Source of the DNA: Stigmatella ashevillena
GTDB taxonomy: Bacteria > Myxococcota > Myxococcia > Myxococcales > Myxococcaceae
DNA length: 64,000 nt
Direction of reading: 5' to 3'
Assembly: GCF_028368975.1 (NCBI RefSeq)
Contig: NZ_JAQNDM010000002.1
Span: forward strand, 372,001 to 436,000
Shown: piece after piece, positions 33,527-42,723 of the stretch
How the letters are laid out: each line of letters opens with the position of its first letter
Position numbering within the stretch: position 1 is the stretch's first letter
Position numbers and translations under genes: made by a program
Notes under the pieces: model-generated
Told to the model about the DNA's origin: nothing
The model's database searches: none
What the model saw: the letters and a program-made list of their open reading frames with translations, nothing else

Positions 33527-35328
33527 ACGTCCTCATCATCACGGCCTGCCCCAGCGGCGTGGCCACGACCTTCCTGGCAGCCCGGGCCCTGGAGCGCGCC
33601 GCCCAGCGACGCGGTTGGACTGCCTGGGTGGAGATGCACAGCCAGTTGCAACCGCAGGTCCCCATCGATCCGGTCAAGCTGGGCGCCACGGACCTGATCA
33701 TCGCCGCGACGAGCACCGAGGTGGATCTCTCCCGGTTCGTCGGCAAGCGCGTCTATCAAGCACCGATCTCCCAGGCGATCCCCGAGCCCGATGCCTTCCT
33801 GGCACGCGCCGAGAGCGAGGCGAAGCCGCTGGCCATGTCTCCCACCGGGAACCGCTCCGGAGCGGCCGTGGCCCCGGTCCCCCGTGCCGCGACCTCCCCT
33901 GCGAAGAAGATCGTGGCCGTGACCGCCTGCCCGACCGGTGTCGCCCATACCTTCATGGCGGCCGAGGCCCTCACCCAGGCCGCACGCGGTCTGGGCCACC
34001 CCATCCGGGTGGAGACCCAGGGCTCGGTGGGCGCTCAGAACAAGCTGACCCCCGAGGAGATTCGAGAGGCCGATGTCGTCATCCTGGCCTGCGACATCGA
34101 AGTCGATCAGTCCCGCTTCGCTGGCAAGCGCGTCTGGAGAACCTCCACGGGCTCCGCGCTGAAGAAGTCGAACCAGACGATCCAGGAGGCGTTGGACAAA
34201 GCCCAACCGCTGGGAGGCGAGGCGAGCCGTCCCACGGCGCAGGCGGACGGAGGAACCAAGGGCAGCGCTCAGGGCAAGCGCGGCCCCTACCGGCACCTGC
34301 TGACGGGCGTGTCGTTCATGCTGCCGATGGTCGTCGCGGGCGGCCTGTTGATCGCGCTGTCGTTCGTGTTCGGCATTGATGCCTTCAAGCAGGAGGGCAC
34401 GCTTGCGGCGGCACTCATGCGGATCGGGGGCGGGGCCGCCTTCAAGCTGATGGTGCCCTTGCTCGCGGGTTACATCGCGTATTCGATCGCCGACCGGCCC
34501 GGCATCGCGCCCGGGATGATCGGCGGCTATCTGGCGAGCGATCTGGGAGCTGGGTTCCTGGGGGGAATCGCCGCCGGTTTTCTGGCCGGCTACGTGGCGC
34601 AGGCCATGAGCCGGCACCTCAAGCTCCCCCAGAGCGTGGAGGCACTGAAGCCCATCCTGCTCATTCCCCTGGGCGCAGGGCTCATCACGGGTCTGGTCAT
34701 GATCTACGTCATCGGCGCGCCCGTGGCCGCGGTCATGTCGGCGATGACCACGTTCCTGACCAACATGGGCTCCGGCAACGCCGTGCTCCTGGGCCTGCTG
34801 CTCGGCGCGATGATGTGCTTCGATCTGGGCGGGCCCGTGAACAAGGCGGCCTACACGTTCGGGGTCGGCCTGCTCTCGGCCGGAGGGCCTGGCGCCTACG
34901 GCCCCATGGCCGCGATCATGGCCTCCGGCATGGTGCCCCCGCTCGGCATCGGGCTCTCGAGCCTCCTGGCCCGCTCCAAGTTCTCGGAGGCCGAGCGCGA
35001 GGCGGGAAAAGCGTCCCTGGCGCTGGGCCTGTGCTTCATCTCCGAGGGCGCGATTCCCTTCATGGCGAAGGATCCGCTGCGCGTCATTCCGATCTGCATG
35101 ATCGGCGGCGCCATCACCGGGGCGATGTCGATGTACTTCAGCGTGCAGCTCATGGCCCCGCACGGGGGCTTGTTCGTGCTGCTGATCCCCCACGCGGTCA
35201 ACCACGTGCTGCTGTACCTGCTGTCGATCCTCGTGGGCTCCCTGGTGGTCTGCGCCGGCTATGCCCTGATCAAACCCGGCCAGGCCGAAATGCCCGGCAC
35301 GGTGTCCGGCGAGGGCGGCGCCCGGTAG
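33523..35328 (+). CDS. fruA: Fructose PTS permease EIIB'BC
   Basis: The 601-aa permease starts at ATG 33523. Two EIIB domains come first: an N-terminal copy with Cys9 ('IITACPSGVATTFLAA') and a second with the phospho-Cys136 ('VTACPTGVAHTFMAAEAL'). A Gly/Thr linker leads to EIIC (about 255-600) with many membrane helices and the motif 'FDLGGPVNKAAYTFGVGLL'. It imports fructose as fructose 1-phosphate. Complete fruBKA operon, as in enterobacteria; no FruR-type regulator in the window. Confidence 0.93.
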   Translation: MNVLIITACPSGVATTFLAARALERAAQRRGWTAWVEMHSQLQPQVPIDPVKLGATDLIIAATSTEVDLSRFVGKRVYQAPISQAIPEPDAFLARAESEAKPLAMSPTGNRSGAAVAPVPRAATSPAKKIVAVTACPTGVAHTFMAAEALTQAARGLGHPIRVETQGSVGAQNKLTPEEIREADVVILACDIEVDQSRFAGKRVWRTSTGSALKKSNQTIQEALDKAQPLGGEASRPTAQADGGTKGSAQGKRGPYRHLLTGVSFMLPMVVAGGLLIALSFVFGIDAFKQEGTLAAALMRIGGGAAFKLMVPLLAGYIAYSIADRPGIAPGMIGGYLASDLGAGFLGGIAAGFLAGYVAQAMSRHLKLPQSVEALKPILLIPLGAGLITGLVMIYVIGAPVAAVMSAMTTFLTNMGSGNAVLLGLLLGAMMCFDLGGPVNKAAYTFGVGLLSAGGPGAYGPMAAIMASGMVPPLGIGLSSLLARSKFSEAEREAGKASLALGLCFISEGAIPFMAKDPLRVIPICMIGGAITGAMSMYFSVQLMAPHGGLFVLLIPHAVNHVLLYLLSILVGSLVVCAGYALIKPGQAEMPGTVSGEGGAR

Positions 35329-35364
35329 GCACCGCCCCCTTTCTCCGGAGCAGCCTCGGGCTTG

Positions 35365-36987
35365 TCAGCGGACGCGGATGGCGTCCGCGACGACGACGGA
35401 GCCCTCGGCGGCCCAGCGGCTGACCTGCACCGTGTTCCACCCCGCTGAGAAGTTCCAGGTGCCCAGCGCGTTCCACTTGCTGCCGTTCACCTGCTGGTCC
35501 GCCTTGACCGTGGCCAGGATGGTGCCCGCGGCGTTGGAGATGATGAAGGGCGTCGCCGTGGAGCGGTTGGTGCCCGCGACCCAGTAGGCGTCGATCGTCC
35601 GGGAGCCCGCGGCGGACAGATAGAACGAGAAGGTCACCGTGTCGGAGATCGCCTGGGTGGAGGCGTAGTGGTAGTTGGAGCCGTAGTAGCCCGGCGAGGC
35701 GGACGTGGCGATCCAGCTCGAGGAGCCCGCGAACTTGGCCACCGCCGCATTGTTGTTGGCGTTGTCGGAGTCCACCGTGATGGTGGCCGGGGTCTCCCCG
35801 CCACCGCCGTCGCCGCACTCGGCCTTGACCTTGCTGATGTAGCTCGACCACGGCCAGTTGGGACCCGGATCCGTGCGGTTGTTCGGCTGGAGCCGGCCGT
35901 GCGCCACGATGTGGTAGCTGTCACGCGTAATCCCCTGCCCCTTCGAGATGTCGCACGACAGCTTGGACGAGGCGGTGATCTGCCCCGCAGGGAAGCTCGA
36001 CTGGCTGGCGAAGCCGCCATGCTCGATGCCCACCGAGAAGTGGTTCACCGAGGTGCCATTCAGGCCGCAGTCCGCGCTGCCGTTGAGGCTACAGCTATAG
36101 GAGGCCGCCACGTGCCAGGCGCGGTTGGCCTCGGTCACGAGCTGGGTGATCTCACTGCCGCTCTCGTTCACCACGTAGTGGGCGGAGGCGCCCGCGGACG
36201 AATTCGTCAGCCAGCTCCAGCACCCCGAGTAAGCGCCCTCGCAGGTGTGGATGACGATCATCGAGACGTTCGTGCCCGAGGGGCGCGCGTTGTAGTTGGG
36301 CGACGCCCTCCAGATGGCGGGACCGTAGTCCGCCGACTGGGCGCGCAGTGAAGGCAGCGCGAACTTCGCCTGCACCTCGGTGGGCATGATGGAGGCGGTC
36401 ACCGTGCCCTCGGCGCTCTCGGCCACGACTCCCTGGCGCAGGGTGGCGAACACCTCGTTGTGGATGTACTCCGCCTGCGCGTCCGTGTGGGTGATGCCGC
36501 TCAGGCGCACCACGGCCGGGGCCCAGCTGCCCAGGTCCGCCCGGTCCACCTTGAGCGCCTCGGCCTCGGCCGACAGCAGCGCCGCGCCCGCGCGGATGTT
36601 GGCCAGCACGTCCGTGCGGGCCTGCTCCACGGAGACACCGGCCAGGGCCGCGCCGCGCTCCAGCCGCTCACCCCGCAGCGCCATCACACCGAAGGCGGGG
36701 GCCATCCCCTCGAACTCCTCTTCACCGCGCACCATCTGCCAGCGCGTCTCGGTGAAGGAGATGGACTTGAGCAGATCCGCCGGGATGTTGAACTCGCGGG
36801 CGGCCTTCTCGAACAGGGGATCCAACCCTCCCGTTGCACCGCGCCCGGTGGCCTCGCGGGCCGCGTCGGCGACGGCGCTGCTGGAGGGGGTCTGCGCGGT
36901 CTCCGGGCCCTCCGGAATCTGGGGGCCACAGGCGGCCAGGGCAAAAGCCACGGCGGCCGCCGCGAGCGGGTTGCGCATCGAATCCAT
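35365..36987 (-). CDS. Lipoprotein with SLT-like, amidase_2 and golvesin-like domains
   Basis: The 540-aa protein starts at ATG 36987, five bases after GGAG. Lipobox 'VAFALAAC' gives Cys20. Residues about 65-160 resemble a lytic transglycosylase ('FNIPADLLKSISFTETRW', 'FGVMAL') with Glu in place. An N-acetylmuramoyl-L-alanine amidase (amidase_2) domain follows, with zinc ligands in 'VIHTCEG' (His247), 'GIEHGG' and 'HGRLQPNNRTDPGP'. Residues about 403-540 are a golvesin-like beta domain ('GYYGSNYHYAS', 'VSRWAAEGSVVVADAIRV'), often a binding module. It probably attacks peptidoglycan, of the cell itself or of prey; the latter is inference. Confidence 0.85.
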   Translation of the reverse strand: MDSMRNPLAAAAVAFALAACGPQIPEGPETAQTPSSSAVADAAREATGRGATGGLDPLFEKAAREFNIPADLLKSISFTETRWQMVRGEEEFEGMAPAFGVMALRGERLERGAALAGVSVEQARTDVLANIRAGAALLSAEAEALKVDRADLGSWAPAVVRLSGITHTDAQAEYIHNEVFATLRQGVVAESAEGTVTASIMPTEVQAKFALPSLRAQSADYGPAIWRASPNYNARPSGTNVSMIVIHTCEGAYSGCWSWLTNSSAGASAHYVVNESGSEITQLVTEANRAWHVAASYSCSLNGSADCGLNGTSVNHFSVGIEHGGFASQSSFPAGQITASSKLSCDISKGQGITRDSYHIVAHGRLQPNNRTDPGPNWPWSSYISKVKAECGDGGGGETPATITVDSDNANNNAAVAKFAGSSSWIATSASPGYYGSNYHYASTQAISDTVTFSFYLSAAGSRTIDAYWVAGTNRSTATPFIISNAAGTILATVKADQQVNGSKWNALGTWNFSAGWNTVQVSRWAAEGSVVVADAIRVR

Positions 36988-37340
36988 GAATGCTCCTTCA
37001 ATCAGGTGGTTGAGGACTTCAGCGGCTCCGCCCTCGGTCTCGAAGGAGCCGGCGGTGTCCATTGAGCACGCCCTGTGCCAGCAGCGGCCCCCTCCGGGAC
37101 GCGATCGCGGGGTGGAGCATGGATGCTCCACTTCGGCTCACCCCCCTTCCCCCCGGCAGCCCTGCGCGCCTCCCCGCTCTGTCCGCAACCCCTTAGAATT
37201 CAAGAAGGAAGGCCCCCGTTCCGGTGTCCGCACGGGGGCTGGGTCCATCGGTGGAGGCCAGATGTCTCGATTGTCCAATTTTTGGACAATTTCCAGGTTC
37301 ACCTTTCTTCCCAGCATGAAGGGAAAGGTGTGCCCAGACG
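36988..37340. other. Intergenic region upstream of the amidase gene
   Basis: This 353-base stretch lies between tesB and the amidase gene, both on the reverse strand, and should hold the amidase promoter. Besides a GGAGC ribosome site its one clear signal is a 21-bp palindrome at 37269-37289, listed separately. No gene is convincing here. Confidence 0.5.
37269..37289. promoter_or_regulatory. AT-rich perfect 21-bp palindrome
   Basis: ATTGTCCAA-TTT-TTGGACAAT is a perfect 9-bp inverted repeat with a 3-base centre in otherwise GC-rich DNA. It is 52 bases beyond the tesB stop and 282 bases before the amidase start. It may be a regulator-binding site or a terminator for tesB; there is no T-run after the stem, and a 3-base loop is tight, so an operator seems slightly likelier. 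Confidence 0.5.
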
Positions 37341-38213
37341 TCAGGCCGGGGGCTCCTCGCGCAAGCGCATCAGCCCTTCCTGGCACACGGAGGCCACCAG
37401 ACGGCCGTCCTGCGTGAAGATGCGCCCCATCGACAGACCGCGGGCGTTGTCCGCCCAGGGGCTGTCCATGGTGTAGAGCAGCCAGTCGCTCATGCGCAGA
37501 TCCCCGTGGAACCACAGGGCATGGTCGAGGCTGGCCAGTTGGAGCCTCGGGTTGAAGAGGTTCGTCCCGTGGGGCTGGAGCACGGTGCCCAGCAGGTTGA
37601 AGTCGGAGGCATAGGCCAGCAGGTACCGGTGGACCTGCGGATCGTCCGGCAGGGCCCCATCGGCGCGGAACCACACGGACTTGCTGGGCTCGCGCGGCTG
37701 GGGCGAGAACGGATCGACAAAGGCGACAGGCCGCATCTCGATGGGCTTGTCACAGAGGAACTTGTCGCGCAGCCGTTCGGGGATGAGGTGCGCTTGGCGG
37801 CGCAGCTGCGCCACGTCCGTGGGAAAGTTCTCGGGCCCCGGCACCTCGGGCATCTTCACCTGGTGGGAGAGACCCGGCTCCACCGCCTGGAAGGACGCCA
37901 TCAGGGTGAAGATGGGCTGTCCCTTCTGGATGGCCACCACGCGCCGGGTGGTGAAGCTGCCGCCATCGCGCACCCGGTCCACGGTGTAGACCACCGGCAT
38001 GCTGGCATCGCCCGGACGCAAAAAATAGCCATGGAGCGAGTGCACGTGGCGCTCGGAGTTCACCGTCTGACTGGCGGCGGACAGGGACTGGCCGAGCACC
38101 TGGCCACCGAACAGCTGCCGAAAGCCGAGATCCTGGCTGGGCCCCCGGAACAGGTTCTCCTCGATGGGCTCCAGCTTGAGGAGCGCCAGCAAATCCTCCA
38201 GAACACGACTCAT
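37341..38213 (-). CDS. tesB: Acyl-CoA thioesterase II
   Basis: The 290-aa protein starts at ATG 38213. It has the double hot-dog organisation of TesB: 'FGGQVLGQSLSAASQTV' and 'HGYFLRPGD' in the first half, 'DHALWFHGDLRMSDWLLY' followed by 'ARGLSMGRIFTQDGRLVAS' in the second, including the Asp, Ser/Thr and Gln of the active site. It hydrolyses a broad range of acyl-CoAs in the cytoplasm. Length (about 286-290 aa) matches E. coli TesB. Alone, with a lipoprotein gene 15 bases upstream on the same strand. Confidence 0.92.
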   Translation of the reverse strand: MSRVLEDLLALLKLEPIEENLFRGPSQDLGFRQLFGGQVLGQSLSAASQTVNSERHVHSLHGYFLRPGDASMPVVYTVDRVRDGGSFTTRRVVAIQKGQPIFTLMASFQAVEPGLSHQVKMPEVPGPENFPTDVAQLRRQAHLIPERLRDKFLCDKPIEMRPVAFVDPFSPQPREPSKSVWFRADGALPDDPQVHRYLLAYASDFNLLGTVLQPHGTNLFNPRLQLASLDHALWFHGDLRMSDWLLYTMDSPWADNARGLSMGRIFTQDGRLVASVCQEGLMRLREEPPA

Positions 38214-38228
38214 GCGGTGCGTCTCACC

Positions 38229-39206
38229 TCAAGGTTGGACACGCACCACTACCACGTCGTCCACCTGGACGGAGCCCTCACTGAACAGGGACACCATCAC
38301 CCCCATGGGCTCGTCCTGGAAGGGCTCGTCGATGGTCACCTCCCCGGAGATGTGCCCCCACGCATCCGTCACCGGGACGGCAAGACACGGCCCATCCCAG
38401 GGCTCTTGGTTCACTTGAAGGCACAGGGAGACCGCCTCCCCCCCCCGGGCACCTCTCACGCGCACCTCGAGGCGGTACACCTCTCCGGCTTGCACGGGCT
38501 CGGCGAGCATTTGTTTCACGGAGGAACCCCCGGAAGCCCCCAGGCTCAACACCAGCCCGGCGTAGCCCGAGCCGCGCGCATCGGGCGAGGTGCTCGCCTG
38601 CCCGTCCGAACTCGACCAGAAGTTCCACATCCCCAGTCCACTCTCGAAGGAGCCGTTGTGCACCCGGTTTTCCGGCGCCTTGTCGGCCTCCCCCTGCTCC
38701 ACCTCCGCGGGCGCAAAGAACACGTCGTCCACGTGCACGGTGGCGCGGTCCGTCGTCACGCTGATGAGGGCCGTGGTGTTCTTGCTCTCCTCCGGCAAGA
38801 ACACGAGCTGCTCCACCGTCTGCCACTGCGGTCCAGTTTCCACCTCGAAGCCCTGGCCGTGGAAGCTGATGCTGACGCGCTCACCGCCGGACTGGCCCCG
38901 GAGTCGCGCGCGGAGCTGGTAGGTCTGCCCCGCAGAGTGCGGCGCTGTCTCCTGCCCCACCATGGAACCCCAACCGCCGGTCCCCTTGAAGAGCGCCAGG
39001 CCCAGGGCGCCTTCATCGGCGGACGAGGACAGTGCCTGAGCGGTTCCCCCTTCCGAATCCGTGGCCACCCACCATCCGGACAGCTTGGATTCGAAAGAAC
39101 CGTTGACCAACTGATTGTCCCCCACCCTCGGGGCGTGGGGCCCGCCGCACCCCATGGCCCACCCCAGCACCAGCGTCCCCAACCACCTCTGCCATTGATG
39201 GGTCAC
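38229..39206 (-). CDS. Lipoprotein with two carbohydrate-binding-like beta-sandwich repeats
   Basis: The best start is GTG 39206, nine bases after GGGAGG, giving 325 aa; the frame is open to GTG 39233. The signal peptide ends in 'LVLGWAMGC' (Cys20). Two similar repeats begin 'LVNGSFESKLSGWWVA' and 'VHNGSFESGLGMWNFW', and each ends with 'VHVDDVFF' or 'VQVDDVVVV'. This is the CBM4/9-like jelly-roll pattern seen in modules that bind glycans. No catalytic domain, so it may be a surface glycan-binding protein. It is 15 bases upstream of tesB but functionally unrelated. Confidence 0.72.
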   Translation of the reverse strand: MTHQWQRWLGTLVLGWAMGCGGPHAPRVGDNQLVNGSFESKLSGWWVATDSEGGTAQALSSSADEGALGLALFKGTGGWGSMVGQETAPHSAGQTYQLRARLRGQSGGERVSISFHGQGFEVETGPQWQTVEQLVFLPEESKNTTALISVTTDRATVHVDDVFFAPAEVEQGEADKAPENRVHNGSFESGLGMWNFWSSSDGQASTSPDARGSGYAGLVLSLGASGGSSVKQMLAEPVQAGEVYRLEVRVRGARGGEAVSLCLQVNQEPWDGPCLAVPVTDAWGHISGEVTIDEPFQDEPMGVMVSLFSEGSVQVDDVVVVRVQP

Positions 39207-39236
39207 GACGCGGTGCCTCCCGGTTTTCAACACCCC

Positions 39237-39614
39237 TTACTGACTATAAGTGACCGCATTGCTTGCCTGGACGGGAATCGCAAGGGCCGAGGGATGCGAT
39301 GTCACCGACGAGGCATTGGTCCACAGCCACGTGCCCCGGGCATAGGGCACGCTGACCATGTACGAGCACGAGCTGGTTTGGGCGCACGTCTTCGTCCCGG
39401 TGCGGTCCTGCCTCGGGCCGTCCACGGATGCGTCAATGGTGATAGCATTCACCACAGCATCACACGTGGTATTGAAGTGGAAATACATCAAACCCGTTCC
39501 GAGCCCGAACGTGGGGCCCTCCGCGGTGGCCTGACAGGTGGCAACAGCAGCGCCTGAAACATCCGCCGTGACGAGACGAAGTGAAGCCAAACCCATGAGC
39601 AACAATCCCGTCAT
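39237..39614 (-). CDS. Small exported hypothetical protein
   Basis: This 125-aa product starts at ATG 39614 after GGGAG. An N-terminal hydrophobic segment ('GLLLMGLASLRLVTADVSG') looks like a signal peptide. The mature part has four cysteines that could pair ('VATCQATAEG', 'NTTCDAVV', 'TKTCAQTSSCSY'), and is rich in Thr/Ser/Val strands. Not recognised; a small secreted beta protein. Followed by the CBM-like lipoprotein gene on the same strand. Confidence 0.6.
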   Translation of the reverse strand: MTGLLLMGLASLRLVTADVSGAAVATCQATAEGPTFGLGTGLMYFHFNTTCDAVVNAITIDASVDGPRQDRTGTKTCAQTSSCSYMVSVPYARGTWLWTNASSVTSHPSALAIPVQASNAVTYSQ

Positions 39615-39728
39615 GATTGATCTCCCTCGCGGAGCAGAGGCGCGCGAAGCGCTTCCGCATCTGGAGAGATCATCACGGATATTTTTGAGTTCCTGCTTTC
39701 ACTTAAGCGCCAAACTTCACGAGTTGTT

Positions 39729-39748
39729 CTGATTGTTTATGAAATCAG
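39729..39748. promoter_or_regulatory. Weak dyad in AT-rich leader of the kinase operon
   Basis: CTGATT-N8-AATCAG lies in an unusually AT-rich stretch (39660-39770) upstream of the kinase gene starting at 39824. It may be a regulator site or part of the promoter. Evidence is only the symmetry and position. Confidence 0.3.
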
Positions 39749-39823
39749 TGAAACTCAGAGACCGCTGTTGAAAGCCACACACAGTGAGCCCGCCATTTTG
39801 CGCGGACACGGGATGACGCTTCC

Positions 39824-41296
39824 GTGAAACTCGCACGCAAAATCACCATCGCCCTCACGCTGCTGGCCATCGCCGTCATGACGGCGCTGGAGACGCTGGA
39901 GGTCCGCAGGGAGCTGGATCGCTCCGCGATCGACATGCAGCACGACCACCGGTTGCTGGGGCACACCCTTGCGGGCTCCATCGCCCGGGCCTGGCAGGAG
40001 GAAGGCGAGGCGGAGGCGCTCACGCTCCTGGAGCAGGCCAACCGCTTCCAGGCCCAGGTGCACCTGCGGTGGGTGTGGCTGGATGGCGCGCAGGGCCACA
40101 CCGCCCCGGCGCTCTCCCTGGCCCTGCTGCGCACGCTGCGCGGGGGGCAGGACGGCTCGATGGTGGACGAGAGCCCCGCGGGGTCCGGGGTCCTCCGCTC
40201 CTACACGCCCGTGTTCATCAACACCCACCTGGGGGCCATCGAGATCTCCGAGTCCCTCGACGAGGAGCACCAGCATGTCCGCAGCACGGTGCAGAACGCG
40301 GCCATCGCCACCTGCGCCATCGCCGTGGCCTTCCTGCTGGCGGCCATGGCGATGGGGCGAAGGCTCGTGGGCAGGCCCGTCAACCAACTGGTGGCGCTGG
40401 CCCACCGCATCGGTGAGGGGCGCCTGGAGGAGCGCGTCCACCTGCGCCAGAACGACGAGCTGCAGACGCTGGCCACGGCGATGAACCGCATGGCGGAGCT
40501 GCTCCTGACCGCCCGGGAGAAGATCGCCCTGGAGACCGCGGCGCACCTGGCCACGCTCGAGCACCTGCGCCACGCGGACCGGCTCACCACCGTGGGCAAG
40601 CTGGCCTCCGGCGTGGCGCACGAGATGGGCACCCCGCTCAACGTCGTGCTCGGCCGGTCGAAGATGATCTCCTCGGGCGAGGTGGTGGGCGACGAGGTGG
40701 CCGAGTGCGCGCAGATCATCTCCCAGCAGGCCCTGCACATGACGCGCATCATCCGCCAGCTCCTGGACTTCGCGCGCCGCCGCGCGCCCCGCCGCGCCCC
40801 GGAGAACATCGCCCAGCTGGTCACCCACACCTTGACCCTGCTCCGGCCCCTGGCCACCAAGCGCAGCGCCACCCTCGTCTCCGAGGTGCCCGACTCCCTC
40901 GTCCTGGAGGTGGACAGCGGCCAGCTTCAGCAGGTCCTCACCAACCTGGTGATGAACGGCATCCACGCCATGAAGCGCCCCGGGACGCTGCGCGTGCGCG
41001 CCGGGCCCGCCCGCGCCGCCCCTCCCACCGAGACCGGCAGCGTGGAGACGGAGTGGATCCGGCTGGACGTGGAGGACGAGGGCGAGGGCATCCGCCCGGA
41101 GGACCTCCCCCACATCTTCGATCCGTTCTTCACCACCAAGGACGTGGGCGAGGGCACCGGCTTGGGGCTGTCTGTCTCCCACGGGCTCGTGCAGGACCAT
41201 GGCGGGTGGATTGCCGTGCGCAGCGAGCCCGGACATGGCAGTTGCTTCTCTGTCTACCTTCCTCCCGGAGGCCACTCATGCCAGGCCGGATCCTGA
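39824..41296 (+). CDS. Membrane sensor histidine kinase with HAMP domain
   Basis: This 490-aa kinase starts at GTG 39824. Two membrane helices (about 8-26 and 165-185) enclose a small periplasmic sensor; a HAMP linker follows ('VNQLVALAHRIGEGRLEERV'). The HisKA box 'KLASGVAHEMGTPLNVVLG' has His266; the ATPase domain has 'QVLTNLVMNGIHAM', 'VEDEGEGIRPEDLPHIFDPF' and 'GTGLGLSVSHGLV'. Its stop overlaps the start of the NtrC-type regulator, which should be its partner. The C-terminal tail (PPGGHSCQAGS) is short and not conserved-looking. Confidence 0.92.
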   Translation: MKLARKITIALTLLAIAVMTALETLEVRRELDRSAIDMQHDHRLLGHTLAGSIARAWQEEGEAEALTLLEQANRFQAQVHLRWVWLDGAQGHTAPALSLALLRTLRGGQDGSMVDESPAGSGVLRSYTPVFINTHLGAIEISESLDEEHQHVRSTVQNAAIATCAIAVAFLLAAMAMGRRLVGRPVNQLVALAHRIGEGRLEERVHLRQNDELQTLATAMNRMAELLLTAREKIALETAAHLATLEHLRHADRLTTVGKLASGVAHEMGTPLNVVLGRSKMISSGEVVGDEVAECAQIISQQALHMTRIIRQLLDFARRRAPRRAPENIAQLVTHTLTLLRPLATKRSATLVSEVPDSLVLEVDSGQLQQVLTNLVMNGIHAMKRPGTLRVRAGPARAAPPTETGSVETEWIRLDVEDEGEGIRPEDLPHIFDPFFTTKDVGEGTGLGLSVSHGLVQDHGGWIAVRSEPGHGSCFSVYLPPGGHSCQAGS

Positions 41297-42648
41297 TCGT
41301 CGAAGACGAGCGCGAAATGCGCGCCATGCTGGAAAAGGGGCTCACCCGCCGGGGCTTCACGCCCCGGGTGCTCGCCTCCGCGGAAGAGGCCCTGACGCTC
41401 TCGGCCACGGAGGACTTCGACACCGTGCTCACGGACCTCCAGATGCCGGGGTTGAATGGCCTGGAGTTGTGCGAGCGCATCGCGCTCAACCGGCCGGACA
41501 TTCCCGTGGTGGTGGTGACGGCCTTCGGCAGTCTGGAGACGGCGGTGGGCGCCATGCGCGCCGGGGCGTACGACTTCATCACCAAGCCGGTGGACCTGGA
41601 CGCGCTGGTGTTCGTCCTGGAGCGCGCGGTGCAGCACCGCGCGCTGCGCGAGGAGGTGCGGCGGCTGCGGCATGTGCTCGGCCAGGAGGCAGGCACCCGG
41701 GAACTGCTGGGCAAGAGCCCCGTGATGGCCCAGGCCTATGCCCTCATCGAGCGGGTGGCCGAGGTGGACACCACCGTGCTCATCACCGGCGAGAGCGGCA
41801 CGGGCAAGGAAGTCACCGCGCGGACGCTGCACACCCAGAGCCGCCGCCGGGACAAGCCCTTCGTGGCCATCAACTGCGCGGCCATGCCCGAGCCCCTGCT
41901 GGAAAGTGAGCTGTTCGGCCATATGAAGGGGGCCTTCACCGGCGCCCAGTCGGCGCGCACGGGCCTGTTCGTCCAGGCCGATGGCGGCACGCTCTTCCTG
42001 GATGAGGTGGGCGAAATCCCCGTGGGCCTCCAGCCGAAGCTGCTGCGCGCGCTCCAGGAGCGCAAGGTCCGCCCCCTGGGCAGCAACGAGGAGGTGGACT
42101 TCGACGTGCGCCTCGTCGCCGCCACCAACCGGGACCTGGAACTGGCGGTGGAGGAGAACCGCTTCCGAGAGGACCTCTACTACCGGCTCAACGTCATCAA
42201 CATCGAGCTGCCCCCGCTGCGCGCCCGCGGCAACGACGTGCTCCTGTTGTCCCAGCGCTTCATCGAGCAGTACGCCTCGCGCAACGGCAAGCGCGTGGTG
42301 GGGCTGTCTCCAGCCGCCGCGCAGCGCCTGCTCGGCTACGGGTGGCCCGGCAACGTGCGCGAGTTGCAGAACTGCATCGAGCGCGCCGTGGCCCTCACCT
42401 CCTTCGAGCAGCTCACCGTGGAGGACCTCCCCGAGCGCATCCGCAACTACAGCTCCCCCCGGGTCCTTCCCGAGGTGGCCGACGTGTCGGAGATGGTGAC
42501 CCTCGAAGAGGTGGAGCGCCGCTACATCCATCGCGTGGTCGAAGCGGTGGGGGGCAGCCGCACCCTGGCCGCGCGCATCCTCGGGGTGGATCGCAAGACG
42601 CTCTACCGCAAGCTGGAGCGCCGCAACGAGGCCCCGCCCAAAGCCTGA
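41278..42648 (+). CDS. NtrC-family sigma-54 response regulator
   Basis: The 456-aa protein starts at ATG 41278, overlapping the kinase gene by 19 bases. Receiver with Asp53 ('VLTDLQMPGLNGLEL') and Lys in 'FITKPVDLDAL'. AAA+ domain with 'GESGTGKEVTAR', sigma-54 loop 'GAFTGAQSARTG' and 'LFLDEVGEIPVGLQPK'. C-terminal Fis-like helix-turn-helix 'GGSRTLAARILGVDRKTLYR'. It activates sigma-54 promoters on phosphorylation by the upstream kinase. Third gene of the unit is a lone receiver. Confidence 0.93.
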   Translation: MPGRILIVEDEREMRAMLEKGLTRRGFTPRVLASAEEALTLSATEDFDTVLTDLQMPGLNGLELCERIALNRPDIPVVVVTAFGSLETAVGAMRAGAYDFITKPVDLDALVFVLERAVQHRALREEVRRLRHVLGQEAGTRELLGKSPVMAQAYALIERVAEVDTTVLITGESGTGKEVTARTLHTQSRRRDKPFVAINCAAMPEPLLESELFGHMKGAFTGAQSARTGLFVQADGGTLFLDEVGEIPVGLQPKLLRALQERKVRPLGSNEEVDFDVRLVAATNRDLELAVEENRFREDLYYRLNVINIELPPLRARGNDVLLLSQRFIEQYASRNGKRVVGLSPAAAQRLLGYGWPGNVRELQNCIERAVALTSFEQLTVEDLPERIRNYSSPRVLPEVADVSEMVTLEEVERRYIHRVVEAVGGSRTLAARILGVDRKTLYRKLERRNEAPPKA

Positions 42649-42723
42649 CATGGCACGCGAAATGCTCCCTTTTTAGACACAAGGTCGCCATGCTGTTCGA
42701 ATCCATGGCCGCCGGGGGAGACC

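Noticed and set aside
27544-35328. The LuxR-type pair as dedicated regulator of the fructose operon
   Set aside because: Same direction and close, but a short hairpin separates them and nothing in the kinase suggests sugar sensing; adjacency alone is not enough.
39755-41275. 506-codon reverse frame opposite the HAMP histidine kinase
   Set aside because: Translation is His/Gly/Arg/Val repetitive, typical of antisense in GC-rich DNA, and the sense strand is a clear kinase.
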